Assembly (NCBI RefSeq): GCF_030867145.1
Contig: NC_134417.1
Span: forward strand, 11,075,577-11,139,576
DNA length: 64,000 nt
Source: Opisthocomus hoazin
Lineage: Eukaryota > Chordata > Aves > Opisthocomiformes > Opisthocomidae
Direction: 5' to 3'
Part shown: positions 11,760-24,480 of the stretch, in pieces
Numbering within the stretch: position 1 is the first letter of the stretch
Layout of the letters: every line of letters starts with the position of its first letter
Made by a program: the position numbers and the translations under genes
Notes under the pieces: generated by a model
The model's input: the letters and a program-made list of their open reading frames with translations, nothing else
Databases searched by the model: none
What the model was told of the DNA's origin: nothing

Positions 11760-14700
11760 CTAGAAAACCTGATTTTAGTAGCATCTTGACTGGAAGACCC
11801 AAAGCTCTCTTAGTTTTCCCCAGTGAGACATATGACGGCTCTTTAATACTCCATAAAGATGCAAGACCTAACTGAGACAACCACCTCCTCTCTGCATGCC
11901 AGTCACAAAGGTGAAGGCAGTCAACTGAAGCCCATGAAGTGCGCAGGTAAGCCTAGGCTCACAGTCCTGGCACAGCCAGACTGTAGCATGCCATAGCCAG
12001 ATAACAGCCCGTCAAAATATTACTGGCACAGCTTCTGTCAATTCTGTTGGTTTTCTGACAAGACTGTGTGTATTTCAGCACATGGCTGAAGCATGGTGAG
12101 CTCTCAAGGTGCCTCACCGGCTCCTTGCAGGGCTGTGCTTCGGAAGGTTGGTGGGTGAACACCATTTTGATGGCCTTTCATGTATTTCTGCATACCTGTG
12201 TGTTTCCTCCCAGGGCTGTATCCAAAGAGCAGACACGGCCTTTCTGGAACAGAGACATCCAAGCTGTGCCCCTAGCCATGCTTTGTCCATAAAATTGGTA
12301 AGGGTAGACATTTGCCCAAAAGTCTTCCCAGCTGTGGTCAACATAAGCATCTTCAGAAGCAGTCCAACTTCCAACTGAAAAAAAAAATAATTACCCTAAA
12401 AAGAGACGTTTTTACAGGATCTTTACTGCAAAAACCTGCACGAGCATAAAATGACGAAGGACTGCCTTTGGTGGAAATACGGAGGTGCATCCATTCAAGG
12501 ACCCAGCCCTGCTGTCCTGTATTCCTGTGAAACTGGTCCATAGATTTAACACAGTCATGCTTTCATTTAATTGGCCTTACAATTAAAACTTCCCCACATA
12601 TTATTTGCATCTCAATTTGCGGAGCACAATGTCAGCAGAAAAGAAACCTCAGAGAACGGTAACTCCATCCCTGTGGAGCAAGTCGGAGTCACCTGGGCGA
12701 TCCAGTCTGGTCCCTGCTGTGCTTTTGGGCCAGACCATCCCCCACTAGCGCCAGTGTTTGCTGCCAAGTGGCAAAGAAAAGCTCTGGCCTAGCGAGCAAC
12801 TGTAAGAGCTCACATCAGCCACGGCAAATCCTCATCGCTTCGTGTGAGGTCAGCTGGCAAACACAGCTTCCTGTACTGTGGGCACGAGCAACACACAAAA
12901 CCTCAGTGGTTTAGGAAAAGCTTCACAGTGGATCAGCCAAACTGCCTGGCATGCAGCTCTGGAGCATCCCACTGCTCCCTGCCAGCCAAGCCACAATTGA
13001 CTCCTTTCTTTCCCTTTCCAAAACGCTGCACCCTCCTGTTCTTCTCTCTTGAGTCCAAACCAGTTGCTCAGATGTAACCCACCGGAGGAGAATCAGCCCT
13101 GTCTTTCATCTACCCATATCACCAGTGCGCGTCCTGCACCAGCTTCAGCTGAGTCCTGCTTAATCTATATCACCTTCAATGAAAGGAGAAAATCTGGCTA
13201 TTTTCATCATCCATTCCTTTCCCCCACACAAGAAAAGCAGCTTACCTTGCTGGAAATATATTGAAATCCCAGATTTAAAACACCTAGGAGCTTCCAAAGA
13301 TGCATCCTGCACTGGATTTGATCTGAAACATGCAATGAAGAAAAGAAAGGCAAAAGCTCAGATCTTTCTCCTTGGTCTTTATACACCACTAAAATATACA
13401 TATTTTAAGACTCTGTTTGCATTAGTTTCATCCTAATTTTGTTGCTTTGACACAAAAGAGGTGTATAAACCTTATAAAAAACACAATCCTCAAGACCTGC
13501 TGTTTACAAATATCTTCCTCACTATTTTCTTTTATTCAAGAGGGAACAGAAAAATGCAGAGAGCACTAGAAAATTAAATTTTCCTTTGACATTCTGTCTT
13601 CTTACTTTGAAAGAACACTTAAAGAACTCTATTAGATTTTTACTGTAGACAGAGTAAAATATTGAAATCATTAATCTATTATCTCACATCAAATTACATG
13701 AAAATTTAACAATAACATTTTATCACAGTTAATTCAGATATATATTTCTCAGAAATCCACTGGACCAGGATTTTTATACATACATAAAAATGCAGGGAAA
13801 AGCAGATCGGCATTATTCACAGGCACAGGTTCTGTGGGCAGGAGCAGGTGCCTGGTTAGTGGCCAAATGCCCCCACAAGCTCTGCCCTTACTGCTAAGAC
13901 ACACCGAATTCACCTCCTTCATAAACACCCGCTGGGAAGAGAAAAGGAGGTAATGGAAAGACTAAACTTTACCAACACAGTCCTGATTTTGGGTGCCTGC
14001 CGTTTGCATGACCATCCACAGATGCCCCAGGTTTCCCTTCCCTGCACCTCGGTTCAGTTCACTGGGGTTTGAGGGCTTTTCGATATTTCTTGAAAAAAGA
14101 GCAGCTGCAGTATAGCAGCATCAATCTGTTAGCCAAAAGCAGTTGGTGCCTCTAAGGAGTGTTTTTCTCCCATCAGAAAAGAATTTAAAAAAAGAAAAAA
14201 ATAAAAGAGTAAACATATGCATGTTGCATACTTGGTCAACAAAGTTGTATTAAAATAGGTGACACTAAGAATATGAATATTTACTGCCGAGCTAAGGAGC
14301 AGGGAGAATCATATGTCATCCCACACCTTCCTCAACATCTCTTCTGCCCTCGCTTCACTCCAAAATGGAGTGCTCCGGTTGGATGCAAAGCCCCAAGAAG
14401 CAGCACCCAGAGTTAGCACAAGGCCTCTGGAGAAGGCTGGAAAGCAGGGCCAAGACCTGCCAAACAAGGAAAGGAGAAAGGGTGTTTCACCTAAATCCAA
14501 AAAAGGGCGTTCAAGCAGTTTCATGCCGATTGGGTTTTTATGCCCAGCCAGGACAGGCATCTCGGCCCTCTGGCACGCGGCGATGTGGATACCCAAAGCA
14601 GCAAAGCGAGCTGTGACCTCCTGCCACACCAGCACAGGCACAGGCACCTGCCTGCTTCTGCCTCCGAGCCCTCCCTGGGGTCTCTCAGGCTCAGGTTTGA

Positions 14701-17454
14701 AAGAAATGACATCTTTTGGCACTTTACTTGCTTTGCTTTCTCTCTCTTCCATTCTGCATTAGTATGAGCAATCACCAGCTGCTTTCAGGTTTTGTTTTTT
14801 AATTTAGTACATAATTCAAGGTTTTATACATTGATGTTTAACTACACCCAGGCCACCTCCTTTCAGCTGGGGGGAGGGAGGGCTTCAGCCCCTACTCCCC
14901 TCTGCATTAGAAAAGGTAAAAGTCGCATGATCTGGGCTGATAGCCTCTGCCCTTAGAAATATCCAGGGGTGGGGGGAAACTTGAAAGGAAGATTGCTCTC
15001 TCTGCCTTTTCTGCTACCATTTCCTTTGACATACCACAACAAACTCCAGGAAAAAAGTACTCTGAGGCTCCACAATCCCATAAACACTTCTTCAACCCTG
15101 TCAAGATTGAATTTGAAGAGGGAAAGGGCACAGACAGGTCACCTACCCACCTCACAGCAGGGGCAAACCTCCACCCAGAAAAGCCCAGCTGCGTGCAGAC
15201 CTAGAACAACCAGCATCCAAGAGCAGTAATCTGAGATACTAATTGATCTGCAGGTACCTTCTCATCTCCTCTAACATATCTTTCTAAATAATGTCTGGGG
15301 ACCAAGGCATATATTTGTGCAGGGCATCAGTAATATGCAATTTATATGTATGTGTGTGAAGCTAAATACATGTGCTAACTAGCAAGTATTGATTTTAGAG
15401 GGAATTAGGTATCTAAACATTTTTTTAAATCTGGCTTCAGCTGCAGGGTGCAGTAATACTTTGCTCTGAATATTTAGCAATGTACAAAAAGGCTCATTTC
15501 TGATCACCTTGAGGACACAGAGATGATTAAAGATTATCCTAGAAATGCTTTGCTTCATTAAAAGCCACTACGCTCCAAAAGAGTCTGTCCACCCACATTT
15601 CTTCCCAACTGTCTGACACCCGTACAGTGTAAGTGCACACCCAGAGTGGGCAGGAGGCTGGCTGCATTTTCTTGAAAGCTCAGCTTTTAAAAGGGAGTTA
15701 TAAAATTCTCCAGTCATCCTTCCAACTTTAAAAAAAAGAACAAAAACAAAAACACACAAGCATCTTTCCTCTCCCTGTAAAGCTGTCTCACCCAACACAG
15801 GTTGTGGTGCCCAAGCGCTGCTGTGCCCATCCTCGCGGCTGCAGAGTGACCTGCTGTCCCTGTGTGCTCCCAGGCTCCCCGTGGGTACAAGAGCTATTGG
15901 AAGGGATTCGGGGGAGCACAGCCACAATCTGCCCTCACTCCCCACCTTGAAGCACACAGGGATGTATTTCCTCTCTGCATCATATATTGCTTTGGAAACT
16001 ACATGCCATCTGATGGGGATTTACATGCAGCCAGGATGTTTCACTCTTATTGTGAATTTGCCTTCATTCCTCACATTACTTCATATAAACACTAGCATGA
16101 CCTAGTCTGAAAGATGTACTACAGCTCCCGCTGGTTAGGCCAGCTGTGGCTAAAGCAGCCCACAGCAGACAGAGGTGGGGAGACACTCAGGCTAAAGAAA
16201 TGGCGAAAGAATCCTAAACTTTGGCTCTTCAGGCTCTTCAGCTGGGGTAAAAACGGCCATTGAGCAATCTGCGTTGGCGCAATGTACTCAGGTGAGATAC
16301 TACCCTGTGCACACAGCCCATCCGAGGAAGAAAAGGAGTTGTTTTTCTGATAAAAAACACTAAATTTTCTTTATCGCCCACCCCCCAGGCTCATCCTGGA
16401 GCAGAGCTGCCAGGTTATGGCTGCTCAGCATCCACAGCCATTCAGGCTCCGGGCAGCAAGTCAAGCTCCGCTGCCAGCTCCTTGCTGAACCCCTAAAAGC
16501 CCCTCAGAGAGCAGCGTGGAGCCAGCACCCAGCTTCACCATTCGAACACATGTGCAACAGCTAAATGGGGAGTATTGCCCTGGTGCTGTTGAGGCCACCT
16601 AGTGCCATGGGGTTCAGGGGAATTTCCTGTACGTGCCCGGCTCCGAGCTCCTGTGGCATGTGGGACAACTCATCAGAAATGAAACTGGGTGAGCAATATA
16701 ATTTCTCTCTTTTTATTTTTTCTTTAATGAATGCAACAATACCAGCACAACTATGATAAAAGGTTCCCTGTGGCAATCATAAAATAGGAATATGATAAAC
16801 CTTTTGTCTGCTCAGAGCTGTATACTAGTTCTGGCATTTTTATTTTTTTAAAATTCCACTTCAAAGTACATAAACTTGGGCCAAAGCTTACGGAAGCTGG
16901 TTGATTGATCTTGAACAGGAGGTGCTCCTGGGAAATGTTCATTGCAGTTCCTCCTACTTTGTACTTGTAGAAACAAACATGAAAATAACTACAGAAAAGC
17001 AAAGACTCCTCATGCCATTGCCCCGTCATCTCCTTAGGGGCAAGAAACAGTCCTGGTCACCTTCTTTTGACCATCTTTCCACAACAAAGTATTGTGTTTG
17101 GGCCTTCAATTCCCTGCTGAATAGTACATCAGCAACTCAAGACCACACGAGAACAAGAAAGTTTGGCAGGGATCTGCTGTACAAGAATCATCATTTGGAC
17201 TGACACCAATATAAAAGAAACAGCTCTCACAGGTTTAAATATATTTTTAAAATAAAGTCTAATGAATCGCAGTGCAGTGAGGTCAAGTATCCAGACCTCA
17301 CCCCATGCTGTTGTCTCACATCCTGCCCCAAGCACCAAAGACACCAGCCTCAGCCTCCCCTCTGGACGGTGCTTCCCCACGAGCAGTAGCTCTGCCTCCC
17401 CCAAGCACAGAGGGGCCTTCTTTTTTCCTCTTCATTTCTCCGAAAAGAGAAACT
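11760..17454. other. Gene-poor non-coding DNA
   Basis: Opposed frames of about 147-149 codons overlap at 14309-14762 on both strands, as expected of chance frames in a GC-richer patch. The 16380-16510 stretch is C-rich. No splice-bounded exon, RNA gene or repeat family could be recognised. Confidence 0.65.
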
Positions 17455-18350
17455 TCTAGAATCAAAGAATCATTAAGGTCTGAAAAGACCTCTAAGATCA
17501 TCAAGTCCAACTGTCAACCCAGCACCACCATACCTACAAAACCATGTCCTGAAATGCAATATTTACACGTTTTTTAAACACCTCCAGGGATGGTGACTCC
17601 ACCACTGCCCTGGGCAGCCTGTTGCAATGCTTCACAATTCTTTCAGTAAAGAAATTTTTCCTAGTATCCAATCTAAACCTCCCTTGATGCAACTTGAGGC
17701 CATTGCTTCTCGTCCTGTCGCTAGTTAGTTGGGAGAAGAGACCAACACCTGCCTCACTACACCCTCCTTTCAGGTAGTTGTAGAGAGCAATAAGGTCCCC
17801 CCCTCAGCCCCCTCTTCTCCAGACTAAACAGCCCCAGCTCCCTCAGCCGCTCTTCATAAGACTTGTTCTCTAGACCCTTCACCAGCCTCGCTGCCCTTCT
17901 CTGGACACGCTCCAGCAACTCAATGTCCTTCTTGTAGTGAGGGGCCCAAAACCGAACACAGTACTCCAGGTGCGGCCTCACCAGTGCCGAGTACAGGGGC
18001 ACCATCACCTCTCTACTCCTGCTGGCCACACTATTCCTGAGACAAGCCAGGAGGCCGCTGGCCTTCTTGGCCACGTGGGCACACTGCTGGCTCATGTTCA
18101 GACGGCTGTCAACCAACACCCCAAGATCCTTTTCCGCTGGGCAGCTTTCCAGCCACTCCTCCCCAAGCCTGTAGTGTTGCGTGGGGTTGTTGTGACCAAA
18201 TACAGGACTTGCCACTTGGCCTTGTTGAACCTCATACAGTTGGCCTCGGCCTGTCAATTCAGTCTGTCCAGATCCCTCTACAGAGCCTTCCTGCCCTCGA
18301 GCAGATCGACACTCCCGCCCAGTTGGATGTCAGTTGTGAACTGAGGAGGG
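17455..18350 (-). mobile_element. 5'-truncated CR1 LINE fragment
   Basis: Read on the minus strand, this is the 3' end of a chicken-repeat-1 (CR1) non-LTR retrotransposon: the C-terminal part of ORF2, a stop, a short 3' UTR and an octamer-type 3' terminus (the plus strand near 17455-17473 shows two diverged ATTCTATG-like units in reverse). The minus-strand translation carries the family's hallmark words [23 protein letters not shown] and [13 protein letters not shown]1 dominates bird and reptile genomes and is nearly always 5'-truncated, as here, with the break near 18350. It lies in the same orientation as PID1, about 22 kb beyond the PID1 stop codon. No target-site duplication is visible, as is usual for CR1. 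Confidence 0.97.
17534..18350 (-). pseudogene. CR1 ORF2 (reverse transcriptase polyprotein) C-terminal remnant, disabled
   Basis: This is the coding part of the CR1 fragment, ending at a TAG whose complement is at 17534-17536. Only the region downstream of the reverse transcriptase core survives, so no catalytic motif is present. Three lesions are visible against the usual CR1 pattern. A TGA, probably from a tryptophan codon, is at 18254-18256. One base appears to be missing near 18195, shifting the frame before the HNNP word. An extra C lies in a seven-C run at 17797-17803, shifting the frame again after the EKRGLRG-like segment. A chance-opened frame of 166 codons (17757-18257) spans the middle. 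The piece cannot encode a working protein. Confidence 0.9.
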
Positions 18351-20050
18351 ATGGTGAAAGCTGGTGCTGCCCATACAGCTGGAAATCAGTGCTCAATAAA
18401 GAAGTGTGATGGCAGAAGAAAATGAACATTTTCTGTCGGGGTGAGCACAAGCTTTCTTAGCACTTTCTCTGCATCTGATGACTTAAAATATGAATGACAA
18501 CAGTGGTCTAAATACATCCTTGTAACACGTAACACGCAGAAACACGCCAACACTCCTCCACGAGAAATATTTCCTGCATTTAAACTGTTCGGAGCTTCCC
18601 TGGGGGTGTCATTTAATGGCAACAGCACATCTATGGTTCCTGCCTACTGTTTAGGGGAGTGCTGTACATAGTGTTATTCTTCTCAATATTTAAGAAGAAA
18701 AAAGAAAAAAAACTACAAAAACTTCAAACTGTCCCCCAAACAGTTTTTGAGCCTCTGGCTTTAGCAGAACACAAGAATCAATCTCGAAACAAAATGGTAA
18801 CACTGAAGGCTGCTTGACACAAGACTGTATTTAGAGAGTGAAATGAAAGCACTCTGATTTTTAGAGCGCTGAAGAATACAGAGGAAAAAAGGCAGGATCA
18901 TTGAAAGCTGTGGGAGGTCAGCACTTCTGAAAAACAGCCGTTTTATTGCAGTTAGGGTTATTACATTAATATTCAGCCTTAAGGCCTACATTTTGTCAGC
19001 CTGTAAATAAATTATGTATGTTAGAAACGCTCTCACCCGGCAGTGATGCTCTGCATCAGAAGCAGGTCTGTGTGCTGAGCTGGTGGTATGGCACCCAGCA
19101 TAGATGCTGAGGGGAAATGGCTATGTGCTCAGACCATAAAACTACCACAGTGTTTTCAAATAGCTCTTCATTACATAAATAAAGTCTACTATTTGATCAG
19201 CTGTGGTAATTGTCAGGCAGGTAGAAGTTTGCAGGGTCACCAAGACCAACAGCCCATGCTTGTGAGAGAGGCATACACACACGTCGGCATCGGTCATCTG
19301 TGGCTCGGACAACAGCTAGTGCCTCACTAGCACTCCTGCTTCCTATGCCCACATTTCCAAATGTGCTATTAAAAGTATGATTAAACGCTAGCAGCCCCAT
19401 CCCGTCACTCGGGGAAGCGTCAGGCAGTAGCAAAATGGCAACACACTGCTTGGTTTTAGGATAAATTAATACTGTGGCACTGCAGCTTTTCTGAAATTTT
19501 AAAGGTTTGATAGTTTTGTGTTCTTGTGTTCCGCTTTTTCTTTTCCCAGTTGCTGTAGGTTTCTGTGTATAAGAGTTATAAACCGTACAGTTGTATTACA
19601 AAATGTTGATTACTATTTGATAAAATATTCATCAAAGAAAAGCAGTAAAACAGCAGAGCTACAGAAATATTTTCATTGAAAAGCCTTGAAAACAAAGAAA
19701 GGCAAAACAGAATAATTAATTAACAATAATAGAATTCTAGAGAGACTAGAAACCAGACTTTTGTTCTGAAATCCTTCTGTGTCCTATAAACTCAGATTTT
19801 AAGATGAATGTTTTCACAGCAAACTTACAGTTAATTGTGATTTACATTTATGAGGCATAAATATTAATAGACTTTTTTATGGATGTCTGCATGCTCTTTC
19901 ACGAGAATTTTTTCTCTTCTTGTTGTAGAAATGGAAATAATTAAGTGAAGTGGTGCCACATCTGAACACTTACTCTGGCTCACTGAGGATGGGGCTTGTG
20001 GCAGGGGAACTCCCCACGGATCTGACCCTGCACTTGCAGACGGGCAAGGC

Positions 20051-20092
20051 TTTCACTGAAGGTAAAGGTGGTTTCATCAGAGGTAAAGGTGG
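20051..20092. repeat. Two-copy 21-base tandem duplication
   Basis: The unit at 20051-20071 is repeated at 20072-20092 with a few mismatches. Both copies end in the identical GGTAAAGGTGG. Two copies only; no function inferred. Confidence 0.75.
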
Positions 20093-21953
20093 ATTTGCCT
20101 GCCCACGGTGACCATTAATGGAGCAGCTCAGTAAGCTGGTGCAAGGCACTGGCTAAGGAATCACCTCGGTTTTCCAAGGGTCAGCTCTGCAGCAGCTGTG
20201 GTGTTAAGAGAGTGCAGAGACAGGGCAGGGAAAAAACAAATTATCAGGATGTATTGCACCTTCTGGGATGGTAAGTAACAACAAATGGAGTAGGACACAA
20301 CCTCTAACTATATAAACCCTAATAATTGAGTCTTTAGGTCCCCATGAGGCTGTAAACTATTCCTATTACCAATGTCATGCCCACGTGACAGAGAATAAAT
20401 TATTAGAATTTAAACAACTCGTATCAAGAAGAGGAGGCTGGGAGATCTGCATTTTAAACATCACAAGGAATTAGTCACACATAGTGCTGAGTGTCTTCCG
20501 TCTTCAGTAAACCCAAAACCTTGTGGAAAAAACCTGAAGATCAGCCCCCTTTCTTATCATTTGTTCCTACAGCAGCACCATTCCTGTAACAGGGGACCAA
20601 CATAGGCTTATTTCGTTTTGGTTTTTTTCTTTGGTTGGGTTTTTTAAGTCTATCAACACTCTATAGAAGTATACCATATATTACCTAGAAGAAGCTCAAA
20701 ATCATCTACTACAATTAGCAACTGTGTTGCCCATCATTAACTTCCATAAAATTGCTCTTGTTTTTAAGAGCTGTAAGCTAGTCCTTGTGAGCTTTGACAA
20801 ACTGTATTTACTGAAGTTGAAAACAGACGTAACAGACGTATTTTCAGAACAACATGCTAACACTCCATTGCAGTAAGTGTTGCTTTCTGTTGTTTGGGCT
20901 TTCTTTTCTTTAATGCACATTTATGAAATAAGATTGCCCTTTGATTACCTAATACTCTGAAATGAAAAATGTAGTCTTTTTGAGCTACGATAGACAGCGA
21001 GAAACAGGCAAAGTGGAAGGCCAAAGGAAAGATCTCCACATAAATAACTGTGTTAGTATTGAGCAATTTAGCATGAGTCCCAACAACAAACTAATCAAAG
21101 GCAGCTTTGTAGAGGTGAAGTAAAATCAACACATATATATGTAAAATGCAGTCACCAATCATTTTAATGGTAACAGTACACAACCTCTCCTGACATCGCC
21201 TCCAGGAACGATCTTTTTAAATCGGCCCCATTCCTTGTCTGTAGGAAGCGGGGAGAAGGGTAGACGTGCTCTGATGCGCCTGTTACCTCTGCTGGTTTGG
21301 AGCAGAAGGAACTGCAAGGGAACAGGCACCGCAGTAACTTTTCTTCCCTTTGTGGCAATAAAAAATAGTCATTTTTAGCATTTCACCTCTGCTCTTCTGA
21401 GGAATAATTTTAAAAGTTCATCATTTCTCTGCTAATTTTTAAACACTGTCTGTGCTTCATGGAAACAGCAGCAGTGCCCCAGTCATGAGTCTCTATTCAC
21501 AGAAGTGTCTCTGGACTCTTGCAGTGTGTTTATTTTCTTCCCAAAGAGAACATCATTTTGTTGTCATCATTAATTATCCAGCCAGGCTTTTGTTTTCCTT
21601 TCTCTGCTCTGCATCAAGTATCTTTAATTTTCCATAATTTGCTATCTTCCCAGTAGTCTAATAATCCCTGGAGAGGTCCCTCATTAATTGCTTTCAGTGT
21701 ATGGATTTTGATACCCTTCCTGCAAACTCATTTGAATTAATCCTGCTCCTGCATCCTCTTGTTAAGTAACAGAAATCAAAGACGTATCAATTATTCCAAG
21801 CATAATTTGCCGAGTTTTAGCTCTGATTATAGACACAAGCCATCTGAATTCCTTTTGACACCAACCCAGGTGCAACCACAGCAAGGAGAGTCTTTGACCA
21901 TGGGCAGAATGAAAGACGCACAGGATCAGCAATTTTTCAAGGTTGGGGCCACC

Positions 21954-22034
21954 AGACAAAAAAACCCAAGATAAACAAAACAAAACAAAAAACCCCAAAC
22001 AAAACCAAATCCAGACAAAAAGAAATAAAAAACT
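21954..22034. repeat. A-rich low-complexity tract (CAAAA-like)
   Basis: About 80 bases are almost only A and C, with repeated AACAAA and CAAAA units. It could be a degraded A-rich retroposon tail, but no element body is recognised to its left. Confidence 0.8.
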
Positions 22035-23395
22035 CATTTGCACTTACCCACACTCTCCTGATGACTCCAGACCTCTGCAAGATGGACAGATAATAGTGCC
22101 TTACCCCGACTTCCAGTGGCCTGAAGCCAGGCTCCTCAGCCTTCCACAAGGCTGTTTCTCCAGTGCACTGTAATGATACGTAACAGGCACAACTCCTGCT
22201 GAGTTCAGTTCCCCCATGCAGAGAACTCCCAGCTGAACCCAGCCTATGTAACTCAGCTGACCTACGGCAGCAGCGCTTGTGATCACAGGTTCTCATATGG
22301 AAATGGTCCCTGCAACCTTTCAGAAGATGGACCTTACAAAGCACCCGTGATGTGTGCCCATGGTGGTCCTGGCTCTCCTCTCACAGAGGCATCAATCCAG
22401 AGTAGCTCACACCAGGAGAGATATTTCAATACCAGATAAGAATGAGACGTCGTACATCATCTTCATCTCCATATATGACTCCAATACAAGCGATGTTGCA
22501 TTTCCCTACATATCACCTACTTGTTTAGCTCTTTACGTTTATTATCTCTATCACTGAGAAGTCAGGTTGCACCTACCATCCACTGCTATCCTGTTTTTCC
22601 CAATGTCAGAAACCAAATAAACTAATGCTACTTGCTCATCTTGCATCTGTAATGCTGAAATGCAAATCTTTGCAGCCTGCACCTAAATATTAGACTGAAA
22701 GTTTAGCATAAGAGTTTCTTCAGTCGTATTGGCTCCATTCCATTCACCCAGCCTTAGGGCAGCGTCAGTCGGTACGCTGCTGTTGTCAGGTGCTGCCATC
22801 TTAACATGCAGAGTACAAAACTTCTCCAAAATCGGACTGAGGTCTAAAACAGCAGCCAAAACAGTCCACCTTAAAATTTGCTCAGACTTGTCATGCTACT
22901 GTAAATTAACTCCCTCTATATTATTTGAAATGCAGTTTACAATAATAATAATATAGCCTTACAAATTTAATTTAAGTCCGTACACTGTGCCCCTAGAAGC
23001 ACACCAACACTGGTTATCTGCCAAATCAGACATGGTCCCTCCTCCGTTCTCGACGTCCCCCAGTTCACTAGGTAAATGAAATACACTGCTACAACCTTCT
23101 GCTCAGCCGTGCTGCGCGTGTAGAGCAGGGCATTTGCTTTTCTTCTTTCCTAGTTAAATGTTTATCTTAATAAGTTGTGAAAAAGGCATTAAACAAAGAG
23201 AAATTTATGTTGTTGGAAACTCCCTTCTGTTATTTCTTAACTTTGGGTGCACTGAACACTGCCTAGATGGATACAAAAACTATCTAAGGCGGGAAAGTAC
23301 TGTAAGGGCTGTTTACATTGCACACAGAGCACCTCGTGAGTAACATCAGCCATCGTCCCCAGTCACCTCTAGCTCAAAACACAAACTGCAGCCTG

Positions 23396-24480
23396 AAGGC
23401 CTCCCCAGAGGAGCTCCACAAACGCCGTAAAGCAGCCGGTCCAAGGCGCAGCGTGGCAGCTCTCCCGGGTGCTGCCCTGGCAATGCCGCCCTGTGCGGGT
23501 GCGCAGCTCCTGCAGGCTCTCACAGCGGGCTCTGGGCACCGCTCCACCTCACAGCGCGCTCAGGTAGCCCTCGCCTACCTGTGTTTTAACTGCCAAGAGT
23601 CAGAGCAGCAGCTGCCTCGTGACCTGCTCCCGGAAAGCGAGACGCCCTGGGAAGTGAGCCGGCGGTCGTGACTCCTGGTCCCACGCGGCCATGCCCTGGC
23701 CACCCAGCCCCTAAGTAAGCGAAGGGGAAGCTGCCGGGAGGACGGGCGGGAGGGGGGCACAGTGTGACATGTTAGTGACACCACCAATTCCTCTTGATCC
23801 TCCTCGGCAGCCGCCCTGCTGGGGCAGCGAGGCAAGGGAAGAAGGTGGCACTCGTCCGTTGGCGCCAGCGGCAGTCTGTACGTCATGTTTGTACTTCTGC
23901 CTTGCTCTGTGAAAGTCTGCTTGCACCCAGGCCCTGCTCTGCAGGCAGAGCTTTGGTATAGCCGGTGTTCAAGGAGATCCAAGTGCAGGCAGCCATGCTG
24001 GCGCTGGGGCCGAGGGACGCTGCCGGTGCCAGCCCAATGGCTGCCCGCCGGCTCGGGAGCGAGCAGGGGGCTCTGAGCACTGGGGGAGGGTGGCGTGGGG
24101 GCTGCCGAAGGAGACCGGACAGCCAAACCCTTCATGAGTCTCCTGCCCCACCGCAGAGGACGAGCCCTTGCTCTGAGCTCTGCGACTCAGGAAGGCAATG
24201 AACTCCAAGGGAAAAATGATTCACAACAGAAATATTACCCCATGGCTCGTTCCGACCCTTGCGAGCTGTGCAGCTGCGGGCAGGCGCGCTCACGTGGAGC
24301 TGGCCCGCGCAGGGCAGAGGGTGAGGAGGGGTTCGATCCCGCTCTGGCCGCAGCTCAACGCAAAGCCCAGCGAGAGCAGACCCGCGGCCACCAGCGGGGA
24401 CGAACCCCTCAACCTCGCCGCCCTCCTCCAGACGCCGCCGGCCAGGGCTGGCACAGGGAGTACGTGTCCAGCCACAGCTC
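23396..24480. promoter_or_regulatory. CpG island without a visible gene
   Basis: By hand count there are about 74 CpG dinucleotides in 23401-24480, against very few in the flanking kilobases, and the G+C content is clearly higher than around it. Two denser parts are visible (about 23,400-23,870 and 24,000-24,460), separated by a CpG-poor dip near 23,880-23,990. A GGGCGGG GC box lies at 23744-23750. CpG islands in vertebrates usually mark promoters. None of the open frames here (for example 186 codons minus at 23575-24135 and 170 codons plus at 24095-24607) shows a known domain, and GC-rich DNA opens such frames by chance. A non-coding transcript promoter or an unmethylated enhancer is the most likely role. 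Confidence 0.8.

Larger units (their letters stand above)
18351..23395. other. Gene-poor non-coding DNA
   Basis: No exon was found. The 18940-19010 and 19440-19900 parts are AT-rich and could hold conserved non-coding sequence, but this is untested. A 9-base unit (ACAGACGTA) is duplicated at about 20823-20840. Open frames are below about 135 codons and unrecognised. Confidence 0.65.
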